Below are positions 1-7,935 of a DNA stretch of 61,230 nucleotides, one piece after another. This DNA is from Lysobacteraceae bacterium (lineage in GTDB: Bacteria > Pseudomonadota > Gammaproteobacteria > Nevskiales > Nevskiaceae): positions 1 to 61,230 of the forward strand of contig PNMW01000018.1 in assembly GCA_013823855.1 (NCBI GenBank), read 5' to 3'. The notes under the pieces are model-generated. The model was not told the DNA's origin. It was given only the letters and a program-made list of their open reading frames with translations, and did no database searches. How positions within the stretch are numbered: the stretch's first letter is position 1; each line of letters begins with the position of its first letter. Position numbers and translations under genes: made by a program.

Positions 1-86
1 GCCCGACCGGCAAGGTCAAGACCGCCTTCCTCGGCAAGTACACGCGCTTCGACAACCTGGCGCCCGAGTACATGTACAACGGCTGA
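1..86 (+). CDS. dnaB: Replicative DNA helicase DnaB, C-terminal end only
   Basis: Only the last 27 codons are present, read in the frame starting at base 3 and ending with TGA at 84-86. The peptide reads GKVKTAFLGKYTRFDNLAPE and then a short tail. This matches the C-terminal strand of DnaB-family hexameric helicases, where a GxVxxxFxGxxxRFxN pattern closes the RecA-like ATPase domain. The very common dnaB-alr gene order supports the call, since alanine racemase starts 22 bases later. DnaB unwinds DNA at the replication fork. The identification rests on a short tail plus synteny. Confidence 0.75.
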   Translation, partial: PTGKVKTAFLGKYTRFDNLAPEYMYNG

Positions 87-107
87 TCCGCGCAACCGTC
101 ACCCGCA

Positions 108-1193
108 ATGCCCATTCCCCGCGTCACGGCGACGGTCGATCTGTCGGCCATCCGTCACAACCTCCGCTGCGTCCGCGCGCTGGCACCGCAATCGAAAGTC
201 ATGGCCGCGATCAAGGCCGATGGCTACGGCCACGGCGCCGTGCCGGTCGCGCGGGCGCTGGCCGATGCCGGCGTCGATGCCTTCGCGGTCGCCTGTCTGG
301 AAGAAGCGGTGAGCTTGCGCGACGCCGGCATCACCACCCGCATCGCGCTGCTGGAAGGCGTGCTGTCACGCGACGAAGCGGTCGAGGCCGCCGGCTTGAG
401 CCTGGAGATCGTCATTCACGACCGCTGGCAGCTCGAGTTGCTGGCCTCGCTGCCGGCGGATCAGCCGCTTTCGGTCTGGTTCAAGCTCGACAGCGGCATG
501 CATCGTCTCGGCTTTCCGCTGGCCGAGGCCGGCTCGCTGCTGGCGGCGTCGCTGGCCCAGCCGCATTGGCGGCTGCAGGGCTGGATCACCCATCTGGCCT
601 GCGCCGATGACCTCGACAGCCCGATGACCGCGGCCCAGATCAATGCCTTCAAGGCGACGATGGCCTATCTGCCGGGGCCGCGGTCGATCGCCAATTCGGC
701 CGGCCTGATCGCCTGGCCGCAGGCACGGGTCGATTGGGTGCGGCCCGGCCTGATGCTGTACGGCGCCAGCCCGATGCCCGGCCAGACCGGTGCCGATCTC
801 GGCCTTGTGCCTGCGATGCAGGTTGCCAGCCGGCTGATCGCCGTGCACGAGATCAAGGCCGGCGAAACGGTCGGTTACGGGGCGACCTACACCTGCCCGG
901 AAACGATGCGCGTCGGTGTGGTCGCGGTCGGCTATGCCGACGGCGTGCACCGCATCCTGCCGACCGGCGCCCCGGTGCTGATCCACGACACCCGGGCGCC
1001 GATCATCGGCCGGGTGTCGATGGACATGATCACCGTCGACCTGCGCCGCCTGCCGCAGGCCGCAGTCGGCGATCCGGTGACCTTGTGGGGACCGGGGCTA
1101 CCGGTCGAGGAAGTCGCCACCTGGGCGGGTACCCTGGCCTATGAACTGTTCTGCGGCCTGACCAACCGGGTGCATTACCGGTACAGAGCGTGA
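108..1193 (+). CDS. alr: Alanine racemase
   Basis: The 361-residue product has the usual length for bacterial Alr, a PLP enzyme that interconverts L- and D-alanine in the cytoplasm to supply D-Ala for peptidoglycan. The PLP-lysine motif AAIKADGYGHG is near the N-terminus, with the Schiff-base lysine at K36. The second catalytic region VGYGATY and the C-terminal beta domain segments GRVSMDMITVDL and LTNRVHYRY are also present. It lies just after dnaB in the same direction, as in many gammaproteobacteria. ATG at 108 is used because the homologous N-terminus (RVTATVDLSAIRHNL) begins right after it. Confidence 0.97.
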   Translation: MPIPRVTATVDLSAIRHNLRCVRALAPQSKVMAAIKADGYGHGAVPVARALADAGVDAFAVACLEEAVSLRDAGITTRIALLEGVLSRDEAVEAAGLSLEIVIHDRWQLELLASLPADQPLSVWFKLDSGMHRLGFPLAEAGSLLAASLAQPHWRLQGWITHLACADDLDSPMTAAQINAFKATMAYLPGPRSIANSAGLIAWPQARVDWVRPGLMLYGASPMPGQTGADLGLVPAMQVASRLIAVHEIKAGETVGYGATYTCPETMRVGVVAVGYADGVHRILPTGAPVLIHDTRAPIIGRVSMDMITVDLRRLPQAAVGDPVTLWGPGLPVEEVATWAGTLAYELFCGLTNRVHYRYRA

Positions 1194-1219
1194 GGCGGGA
1201 AGCGGGAAGGCGAACTCGC

Positions 1220-1386
1220 GCGGAGAACGCAAAGAAAAGCTGAAAGCGAAAGGCGACTCACGCGAAGACGCGAAGACGCGAAGACGCAAAGACGCGGAGA
1301 AAAGCGAAAGATGAGGGAAAGCGGATGACTTGACGCTTCATTTTTCTCTTCGGCTCTGCGTGAGAATCGCTGTTGCCGTTCTCCGC
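1220..1386. repeat. Imperfect palindromic intergenic element, copy A
   Basis: The spacer between alr and the adaptor gene is a long imperfect palindrome. The ends are an exact 10-base inverted repeat, GCGGAGAACG at 1220-1229 and its complement CGTTCTCCGC at 1377-1386. Inside, the left half carries an 8-base tandem array of GCGAAGAC-like units (about 1261-1297). The right half (about 1340-1372) is partly complementary to the left. No protein is encoded. Copy B at 5777-5937 shares the AACGCAAAG/GCGCAAAG vocabulary and the palindromic layout, so the two look like one family. I do not see a transposase. Confidence 0.6.
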
Positions 1387-1405
1387 ACGAGACGGGCTTT
1401 TCGCC

Positions 1406-2524
1406 TCAACCCTCGCGCGCCGGCCCCGCTGCGAGGCTGCTGCGGATGTCGCGGGTCCGCACGATCTGCACGGCGTCGCCATCGCGCAGGGATTCGGCAC
1501 CACGGACGATCACCTGCTCGCCGGCTTTCAGGCCGCCGTCGATCACCACCCACTCGCCATCGGCGACGCCGGTGACGACCGGCACCCGCGCGACGGTCTT
1601 GCCGTCGGCGGCGATGCGGAACACGGCCATGCCGTCCTGGCGGATCACCACCGCGTCGCGCGGTACCGCCAGCGCTTCCTGCGGTGCGCCGAGCGGCACC
1701 TCGACCTTCAGGCTCTCACCGACCGCGATCGCCGGGCTGACCGTCGGCACGTCGATCAGCGCCTCGAAGCTCTGGCTCCGCGCGTCGCCGACCGGCACCA
1801 CGGCGCGCACCGTCGCCGGCACCGCCTTGCCATCGGCCAGCCGCAGCCGCACCGCGCTGCCGCTGCTGATCGCGGCGACATGACGCAAGGGCAGGAACAG
1901 GCGGATTTCGGCGCTGCCGGCATCCTGCAGCCGGGCCAGCACATCACCGCGCGCCACTTCCTCGCCGATCCTGCGACGGCGCTCGGCGACCACGCCGGCA
2001 AACGGCGCGCGCAGTTCCGAGCGGCTGATCCGCTCGTCGGTCTGGCTGAGCGTTGCCTTGGCGATCCGCAGATCGGCCTCGGCGAGATCCCGGGTGTTTT
2101 CGGCCTGATCGAGCTGCACGCGGCTGACTGCATCGCCGCTGGCTTTCAGCCGATCGAACTCGCGCTGTGCCTGCCGCAGCGCGACTTCGCCGCGGGTGAC
2201 CCGGGCGGCCTGCTCGGCGCGCTGCAGGCGAATCTCGTCGACATCGATGCGGGCGATCACCACGCCCTTCGCGACCACGGTGCCCGGCTCGGCGATGTAG
2301 CCCAGCTGGCCACCGATCGCCGCCGCCAGGTCGGCGCCGCTCTTCGACTGCACCTGGCCAGTGGCGACGATCTGCGGCGTCATCGCCTTCATCTGCGCGC
2401 TGCTGACTTCGACGGCGGCCGGTGGCCGACCCTGGGCGCGTACCGACAACAGCGCCGGTAGCAGGCCGAGCAGGCCGCCGACGATCAGGTTCCGGAGCAG
2501 CGGCGAAGACAGGTTCGTTAGCAT
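1406..2524 (-). CDS. RND efflux system periplasmic adaptor (HlyD/MFP family)
   Basis: The 372-residue product is a membrane-fusion protein that would link an inner-membrane RND pump to an outer-membrane channel. The N-terminus has a single hydrophobic segment (about residues 10-28). A lipoyl half-motif follows (IAEPGTVVAKGVVIARID), then a coiled-coil hairpin rich in Ala, Arg, Gln and Glu (about 95-170). The second lipoyl half (RAPFAGVVAERRRRIGEEVARG) and a beta-barrel/MP-proximal region complete the family order. It lies 11 bases downstream of the RND permease, so the permease is transcribed first, the reverse of the common adaptor-permease order. No outer-membrane factor gene is in the window. 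Confidence 0.9.
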   Translation of the reverse strand: MLTNLSSPLLRNLIVGGLLGLLPALLSVRAQGRPPAAVEVSSAQMKAMTPQIVATGQVQSKSGADLAAAIGGQLGYIAEPGTVVAKGVVIARIDVDEIRLQRAEQAARVTRGEVALRQAQREFDRLKASGDAVSRVQLDQAENTRDLAEADLRIAKATLSQTDERISRSELRAPFAGVVAERRRRIGEEVARGDVLARLQDAGSAEIRLFLPLRHVAAISSGSAVRLRLADGKAVPATVRAVVPVGDARSQSFEALIDVPTVSPAIAVGESLKVEVPLGAPQEALAVPRDAVVIRQDGMAVFRIAADGKTVARVPVVTGVADGEWVVIDGGLKAGEQVIVRGAESLRDGDAVQIVRTRDIRSSLAAGPAREG

Positions 2525-2535
2525 CGAAAGGTGTC

Positions 2536-5500
2536 TCAGGGTTGAACAGCGGAAGCCGCGGCGGCCGGCGTGGCGATACGGTCGGCCAGCATGCGGCGTT
2601 CGCGCAGCCGCAGCAGCGCCGGCATCAGGAACCAGGTGAACACGGTGCCGACGGTCATGCCGCCGGCGACCACGGCAGCCAGGCCGCGATAGATCTCGGC
2701 ACCGACCCCCGGCATGAAGATCAGCGGCAGCATGCCGAGCACGGCGGTCAGGGTGGACAGCACGATCGGCCGGGCGCGCGTGGTCAGCGCCTCGTAGACG
2801 GCATCGCGCGGGCTGGCCCCTTCATGCAGCCGAGCACGGGCCTGGTCGACCAGCAGGATCGCCGCGTTGACCACCAGGCCGAGCAGGATGATGAAACCGA
2901 TCATGGTCAGCAGATCGAGCGCCTGGAAGCCGAACAGGCCGAGCAGGCGCAGGGTGGCGATGCCGCCGGCCATCGACACCGGAATCACCAGCATCACCAG
3001 CAGCGCGTCCCAGATCGAGCGGAACAGGGCCGCCATCAGCGCAGCGAGGATCAGCAGCGCGAGCGCGAAGTTCGACGCCATCGCCGACAGCGCTTCGGTC
3101 AGCTCGTTGGCACTGCCGTCGTAGGCCAGCTGCACGTTCGCCGCCATCACCGCGCGTATCTGCGGCTCGACCTTGTCCTTCATCAGGTCGAGCGCGGTGT
3201 CGAGGCTCATGGTGTCCGGCGGCTCGAAGCTGATCGACACGGTGCGCCGGCCGTTGACCCGGATCAGCTGCGACGGCCCGACGGTCTGGCTGATCCGCGC
3301 CAGCTCGCCGACTGTCTGCACGCCGGCGTTCGGCGTGGCGATCGGCATTTCGGTCAGTGCTTCCGGCGTGTGCCAGTCGTGGCTCTTGACGATGATGTCG
3401 AGGCGCTCGTTGCCATCGAAGTATTCGCCGGCCCACAGCCCGCCGGTGAACGCGCGCAGGCTGCTGCCGATGGCGCTGCGATCGAGCCCGGCCCGGGAGA
3501 TCCGCCACTCGTCCGGCTGCAGCTGGATTTCCGGCTGGTTCAGTTCCAGCGACGGCTGCACCTGCGGGAAGGCGCCGGGGATGGCGTCCGGAATCGCCCG
3601 TTCGGCGACTGCGGCGGCGCGCATCAGCGCATCGAGATCCGGGCCCTGCAGCAGCAGTTCGATATTGCGGGCGTTGTTGCCGTCGAGGCTGAACAGCGAG
3701 CCCTGGTTGGCGAAGGCGCGCACGTCCGGCAGCCCGGCCAGCACCGTGCCGCGCAGCAGGTCGACGACGTCCTGGGTCTTGCGCGGATCGGCCGCGTAGG
3801 CCACCACCACGCCGCCGCCCCAGTCGCTGGCGGCGGAAAAATTGTAGTAGCGCACCGCCGGCTCGGCGGTCCCATCCAGATGCGGCTTCATCCGCGCGAT
3901 CACCAGCGGCGCGACCTCGCGCTCGAAGGTCTGGATGTTGCCGCCGGGCGGGGTGCGGAAATTGCCCCAGACATTGTCGGTCTGCGCGACCGGCAGGTAG
4001 TCCGGCTTCGGCGCCGCCAGCCAGACGAAGGCCAGCGAACCAGGCACCAGGATGGCGATCCACAGCGCCCGCGCCAGCGGCCGGTCGGTGGCTCGCATCG
4101 CCACGCGGGCCATCGCCCGCCACCAGTGCTCGTGCTGGTCCTCGTCGATCCTTTTCGCCAGCGCCCAGCGGTTGGCGGCGGGAATCAGGGTCATCGCCAC
4201 CAGGAGCGACGCGGCGTGGCTGACGCTCATGGTGATCGCCAGATCCTTGAACAGCTGGCCTTCGAGCCCTTCCATGAACAGCACCGGCAGGAAGATCGCC
4301 ACACTGGTCAGCATCGAGGCGAGCAGGGCCGGAATCACTTCGGCCGTGCCTTCCAGGGTGGCATCGAGCGGCGAGCGGCCCAGCTGCACGTAGCGCAGCA
4401 CGTTGCCCTGCACGATCAGCGCGGCATCGATGACGATGCCGGTCGAGAACGCGAGCCCCGCCAGCGAGATCACATTCAGGCTGCGGCCAAGCAATTGCAG
4501 GGTCAGCACCGCGAAGGCCAGCGACAGCGGAATGCTCATCGCGATCACCAGCAGCGCCCGCGGGCCTCTGAGGAAGTACCAGAGCCCGCCGACCACGAGA
4601 AGCACGCCGACGATCAGCGATTCCTGCACGAAGCCGACCGCGCGGCGCACGTACAGGCTGGCATCCCAGGACAGATCGGCGATCAGCTTTTCCTTGGCCA
4701 GTGGCCCTTCGTTCAGTTCGGCCAGTCCGCGCTTGATGCCTTCGAGCACGGCGACGATGTTGGCCTGCGAGGTGCGCTGCACGGTCAGGTAGTAGCCGGG
4801 CACGCCATTGCGGTAGCTGAACGCCTGCTGCTCGCGCAGGCCGATGCCGATCTCGGCGACATCGCGCAGGTACAGCGGCCGGTCGTTGCTCCAGCCGACG
4901 ATCAGCCCGCCGAGATCCTTGACCGGCTCGCGGCCGGTGAAGCGCACGGTGAATTGCCGGCGGCCGATGTTGACGAAGCCGGCCGAGGCATCGCGGGCGC
5001 CGGCCACCGCCTGCGCGATCTGCTGCGGCGTGATGCCCTGGGCGGCAAGGTGATGCGGATCGAAGCGGATCTGCACCTCGCTGGGCCGGCCGCCTTCCAG
5101 TCGCACCTGGGCAACACCTTCAACGCGTGACAGCCGCGGCTCGACCACTTCCTCCATCAGCTTCTGGTAGGTCGACGCCATGTCGACGGTGTCGTTGCCG
5201 GGCAGCGGCCGGACCAGGATCGACGCCGCATTTTCCTGCCGCCACGGCGGCGAATCGAACACCTGCGGCTCGTCGGCATCCGGCGGCAGCGGCGGCAGGC
5301 GGTTGATCCGCGACAGCACGTCGAGCATCACCCGGGTCATGTCGGTGCCGATCTCGAAGTTCAGGCCGACACCGCCGCCACCGCGGCCGGTCTGGGAGCG
5401 CATCCGGGTCATGCCGGCGAGGCCCTTCATCGCTTCCTCGACCGGCTCGACCAGCGCCTCCTCGACCTCGTTCGGGGCCGCTTCGCGCCAGTTGACCTGG

Positions 5501-5640
5501 ATCCAGATCTGCGGCTCGGAGGTGTCCGGCAGCAACTGCGCCGGCAGGCGGATCAGTGCCAAGCTGCCGAACAGCAGCACCACCAGGGCGGCGGCGGCGA
5601 TGGCCGCCGGGTTGGCGGCCGAGTAATCGGTGATGCGCAT
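2536..5640 (-). CDS. RND-family efflux permease (AcrB/MexB superfamily)
   Basis: The 1034-residue protein has the RND layout: an N-terminal TM1, a large periplasmic loop, a TM block, a second loop and a second TM block. It starts at ATG 5640 (MRITDYSAANP) because a GGGGG stretch lies five bases upstream; an in-frame TTG at 5652 has no such site. The TM4 proton-relay motif is IDAALIVQGN, so only one aspartate (D405) is kept where AcrB has two. In TM10 the usual lysine is replaced by asparagine (N925, VVNAAILLVD). The substrate cannot be predicted. It is cotranscribed with the adaptor downstream. Confidence 0.93.
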   Translation of the reverse strand: MRITDYSAANPAAIAAAALVVLLFGSLALIRLPAQLLPDTSEPQIWIQVNWREAAPNEVEEALVEPVEEAMKGLAGMTRMRSQTGRGGGGVGLNFEIGTDMTRVMLDVLSRINRLPPLPPDADEPQVFDSPPWRQENAASILVRPLPGNDTVDMASTYQKLMEEVVEPRLSRVEGVAQVRLEGGRPSEVQIRFDPHHLAAQGITPQQIAQAVAGARDASAGFVNIGRRQFTVRFTGREPVKDLGGLIVGWSNDRPLYLRDVAEIGIGLREQQAFSYRNGVPGYYLTVQRTSQANIVAVLEGIKRGLAELNEGPLAKEKLIADLSWDASLYVRRAVGFVQESLIVGVLLVVGGLWYFLRGPRALLVIAMSIPLSLAFAVLTLQLLGRSLNVISLAGLAFSTGIVIDAALIVQGNVLRYVQLGRSPLDATLEGTAEVIPALLASMLTSVAIFLPVLFMEGLEGQLFKDLAITMSVSHAASLLVAMTLIPAANRWALAKRIDEDQHEHWWRAMARVAMRATDRPLARALWIAILVPGSLAFVWLAAPKPDYLPVAQTDNVWGNFRTPPGGNIQTFEREVAPLVIARMKPHLDGTAEPAVRYYNFSAASDWGGGVVVAYAADPRKTQDVVDLLRGTVLAGLPDVRAFANQGSLFSLDGNNARNIELLLQGPDLDALMRAAAVAERAIPDAIPGAFPQVQPSLELNQPEIQLQPDEWRISRAGLDRSAIGSSLRAFTGGLWAGEYFDGNERLDIIVKSHDWHTPEALTEMPIATPNAGVQTVGELARISQTVGPSQLIRVNGRRTVSISFEPPDTMSLDTALDLMKDKVEPQIRAVMAANVQLAYDGSANELTEALSAMASNFALALLILAALMAALFRSIWDALLVMLVIPVSMAGGIATLRLLGLFGFQALDLLTMIGFIILLGLVVNAAILLVDQARARLHEGASPRDAVYEALTTRARPIVLSTLTAVLGMLPLIFMPGVGAEIYRGLAAVVAGGMTVGTVFTWFLMPALLRLRERRMLADRIATPAAAASAVQP

Positions 5641-5776
5641 GAACGCCCCCAAGCGTTGCGATGCGCTTGGATTCGCGGCGGGGCTTCAGGGTTTGAGTGT
5701 GCGAGAGGGGAATTTCATGCGACTGCCGACGGTCGAGCGTTTGCTCCTGCCAGGGCCAGCCCAGGCAAGGTCAAAG

Positions 5777-5937
5777 ATTCAGCGCAAAGGCGCAAAGGCA
5801 GCAGAAAGAACGCAAGGAGAGAAGGCTGGAAAGCTGGAATGCCCTGGAAACTTCAGGGAAGGCATTGCAAGACCTTGAATTCTTTCTTTTCCTTTGCCTC
5901 CTCGTCTTTGCCGTTCTTTGCACCTTTGCGCTGAAAT
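5777..5937. repeat. Imperfect palindromic intergenic element, copy B
   Basis: The 322-base space between the RND permease start and panE holds no convincing gene. Its main content is a palindrome whose arms are 5777-5797 (ATTCAGCGCAAAGGCGCAAAG) and 5916-5937, nearly complementary apart from one substitution and one extra base. Between the arms, AAGAACGCAAGGAGAGAAGG at about 5806-5825 is partly mirrored by CCTTTGCCTCCTCG at about 5891-5904. The AACGCAA and GCGCAAAG words recur in copy A at 1220-1386. Together the two copies bracket the RND pair. It looks like a dispersed structured repeat (possible RNA hairpin), not a coding region. Confidence 0.6.
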
Positions 5938-5962
5938 TCTGATGCTGCCGTTATCGTGATTC

Positions 5963-6895
5963 CTAGCCCTTGCGCGGCTTCTTCAGCCCCAGCTCGTAGA
6001 TCTTCAGGCTGGCGTAGGCGGCCTTCAGCAGCGGCGAGGCCAGGCTCTTGGCGGTGCCTCGATCGATCAGGTCGCCGAGGATGTGGTCGGCCTCGACCTT
6101 GCCGCCCTGTTCGAGGTCGCGAAGCATCGAGGCCTTGGCCAGCGACCCGGTCTCGGTGAGGATGGCGCGCACGCCTTCGGCGACCTGCCGGCGCGGCGCG
6201 TGGCCGTGGGCGCCGGCGATCGCGATGCATTCGTCGAGCGTGTCGATCATCAGCTGCCGGCCTTCGGCGGCAGCGACGATGTCGCCGACATTGGCGCGCA
6301 GCAGGCAGGTCATGGCGGCCAGGCTGGCCAGCATCACCCACTTTTCCCACAGCGCCTGCTGGATGCCGGTGCTCGACTTGCCGTCGAACCTGCAGCCGGC
6401 GAGCAGTGTGTCGATCGCCTCGACCCGGGGCGTGCGGCGCTCGTCGGCCTCGCCGAAGCGCAGCGCATGCAGGCTGCTCAGATGCTCGATGGCGCCATCG
6501 CTGCTCAGCTGGACGGCGATCGAGCACAGGCCGCGCAGCACCCGCCCGGGACCGAAGCGGGCGTCGAGCAGATCGAAATGCCGCAGGCCATTGAGCAGCG
6601 GCAGCACGGCGGTGTCGGGGCCGACGGCGGGAGTGATCGCGGCGATCGCCGAGTCCAGGTCGTAGGCCTTGCAGGACAGGATCACCAGATCGAAGGTCTC
6701 GTGGACATGGCCGTTGATCAGCACCCGCGGCTTCAGGCGCAGATCGCCCTGGGGGCTGCGGATCACCAGGCCGTTGCCGCGCAACTGGGCGGCACGGTGC
6801 TCGCGGACCAGGAACGTCACGTCGCGACCCGCTTCGAGCATCCGCCCGCCGAAATAACCGCCGGTGGCGCCGGCGCCCAGCATCAGCACTTTCAT
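5963..6895 (-). CDS. panE: 2-dehydropantoate 2-reductase (ketopantoate reductase family)
   Basis: The 310-residue protein would reduce ketopantoate to pantoate with NADPH in pantothenate/CoA synthesis. The start at 6895 gives MKVLMLGAGATGGYFGGRML, an immediate GxGxxG Rossmann motif at residues 7-12 as in PanE/ApbA proteins; a longer in-frame extension exists but has no homologous look. The central PLLNGL segment and the C-terminal domain with TGSLAKASMLRDLEQG (the PanE C-terminal signature, with K and S in the substrate site) are present. Paralogues of this family act on other 2-oxoacids, so the exact substrate is less certain than the fold. Confidence 0.85.
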   Translation of the reverse strand: MKVLMLGAGATGGYFGGRMLEAGRDVTFLVREHRAAQLRGNGLVIRSPQGDLRLKPRVLINGHVHETFDLVILSCKAYDLDSAIAAITPAVGPDTAVLPLLNGLRHFDLLDARFGPGRVLRGLCSIAVQLSSDGAIEHLSSLHALRFGEADERRTPRVEAIDTLLAGCRFDGKSSTGIQQALWEKWVMLASLAAMTCLLRANVGDIVAAAEGRQLMIDTLDECIAIAGAHGHAPRRQVAEGVRAILTETGSLAKASMLRDLEQGGKVEADHILGDLIDRGTAKSLASPLLKAAYASLKIYELGLKKPRKG

Positions 6896-7167
6896 CGTGT
6901 TCGTGAGGTGATCGGTGTTTGACGAGTGGCAAGGCCCGTACCGTGGCATATCCGCGGTGACGTTATCGCGATGATGTTCAGCAAGGGCTGTGCCGAAATG
7001 GTGCACGACTTCGCCTGACAGCGAGATGCAGGTCTCACGCGGCGGACGCCAGGGATGCTGCGACAGGCGGACGACAGGAAAATCCAGGGCGTTCATGCGC
7101 TTGCTTTCGACGGGGCTTTTCGTCGCGGGCCAGCAGCCGGACGGCAGGTGCGGATTCATCGTTGAAA

Positions 7168-7183
7168 CTGTATAAATATACAT
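7168..7183 (+). promoter_or_regulatory. LexA (SOS) box upstream of imuA-imuB-dnaE2
   Basis: The sequence CTGTATAAATATACAT closely fits the gammaproteobacterial SOS box (CTG-N10-CAG, with an alternating TATA core); only the last base departs. The same 14-base core, TGTATAAATATACA, occurs upstream of lexA at 12741-12754. It lies about 110 bases ahead of imuA and about 270 bases from the panE start on the other strand. It is the only strong signal in the 399-base stretch 6896-7294, where I see no gene. It predicts DNA-damage induction of the downstream mutagenesis cassette. Confidence 0.88.
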
Positions 7184-7294
7184 GTTCCGCCGCGCTCCTT
7201 TGCTTGTCATGCCCGTTCCATTCCTCCGTCTGTTTCATGAAATCAACGGCTTGCAGATGGTTCTGCCGATGTTCGATGAACCGCGGAGCCGGCC

Positions 7295-7930
7295 ATGAGC
7301 GCGCCGGCGCCCACGCTCGGTGACGTGCTGGCCCGCCCGGATGTCTGGCGCGGCAGCAGCTTCGCCCGGGTCACCGCCGAGCCCAGCGGCCACGCCGAAC
7401 TGGATCGCCGGCTGCCCGGCGGGGGCTGGCCGGTCGGCGCGCTGAGCGAACTGTTCCCGGAAGTGCAGGGCATCGGCGAGATGCAGCTGGTGCTGCCGTG
7501 GATCGCAAGGCTGACCCAGGCCGGCGGCCGGGTGGCGATGGTCGATCCGCCGCATCTGCCGTTCGCCCCGGCGCTGGCCCAGGCCGGCGTGGTGCTGAGC
7601 CGCCTGCTGCTGGTGCGGCCGCAATCCGAGGATGGCGGTCTGTGGGCGACCGAGCAGATCCTGCGCGCCGGGCCTTGCGGCGCAGTGCTGGCGTGGCCGG
7701 GGCGGCTCGGGCAGGTCGAACTGAAGCGCTTTCAACTGGCTGCCGAAGCCGGCAAGACCACGGCGCTGATGTTCCGCGAACCGGCCGCCGCGGCCGAGTT
7801 TTCGCCGGCAGCACTGCGCCTGAAGCTGGCGGCCCGGCCCGGCGGCCTGCGGGTCGACATCTTCAAGTGCCGCGGCGGCACGCCGGCCGCGGTCGACGTG
7901 CTGCTGCCGGCGCGGGCCGCCGACGGCTGA
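7295..7930 (+). CDS. imuA: Translesion synthesis accessory protein ImuA
   Basis: The 211-residue product is the first gene of the mutagenic polymerase cassette. It resembles proteobacterial ImuA (SulA/RecA-like fold) in the typical opening ELDRRLPGGGWPVGALSEL and the segment GIGEMQLVLPWIARL, followed by VAMVDPPHLPFAPALAQAG. ImuA is thought to work with ImuB and DnaE2 at stalled forks. No complete Walker A motif is present, as is usual for this branch. ATG at 7295 is the only in-frame start close to the family N-terminus and is preceded by GGAG. imuB begins 5 bases after its stop, and a LexA box lies upstream. Confidence 0.92.
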   Translation: MSAPAPTLGDVLARPDVWRGSSFARVTAEPSGHAELDRRLPGGGWPVGALSELFPEVQGIGEMQLVLPWIARLTQAGGRVAMVDPPHLPFAPALAQAGVVLSRLLLVRPQSEDGGLWATEQILRAGPCGAVLAWPGRLGQVELKRFQLAAEAGKTTALMFREPAAAAEFSPAALRLKLAARPGGLRVDIFKCRGGTPAAVDVLLPARAADG

Positions 7931-7935
7931 TCGCG

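Noticed and set aside
1261..1297. Tandem GCGAAGAC units as a CRISPR-like array
   Set aside because: The units are 8 bases with no spacers and sit inside a palindromic element.
2422..5130. A 902-codon open frame on the plus strand opposite the RND permease
   Set aside because: It is a shadow of the GC-rich minus-strand gene. Its translation is His/Gln/Arg-rich with no domain, and the minus frame encodes a clear RND protein.
1220..5937. The RND pair as a transposon with terminal inverted repeats
   Set aside because: The flanking elements are each internally palindromic, not inverted copies of each other, and there is no transposase or target duplication.
6990..7175. A 61-codon open frame between panE and imuA
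   Set aside because: It runs into the LexA box, has no ribosome site and no recognisable protein features.
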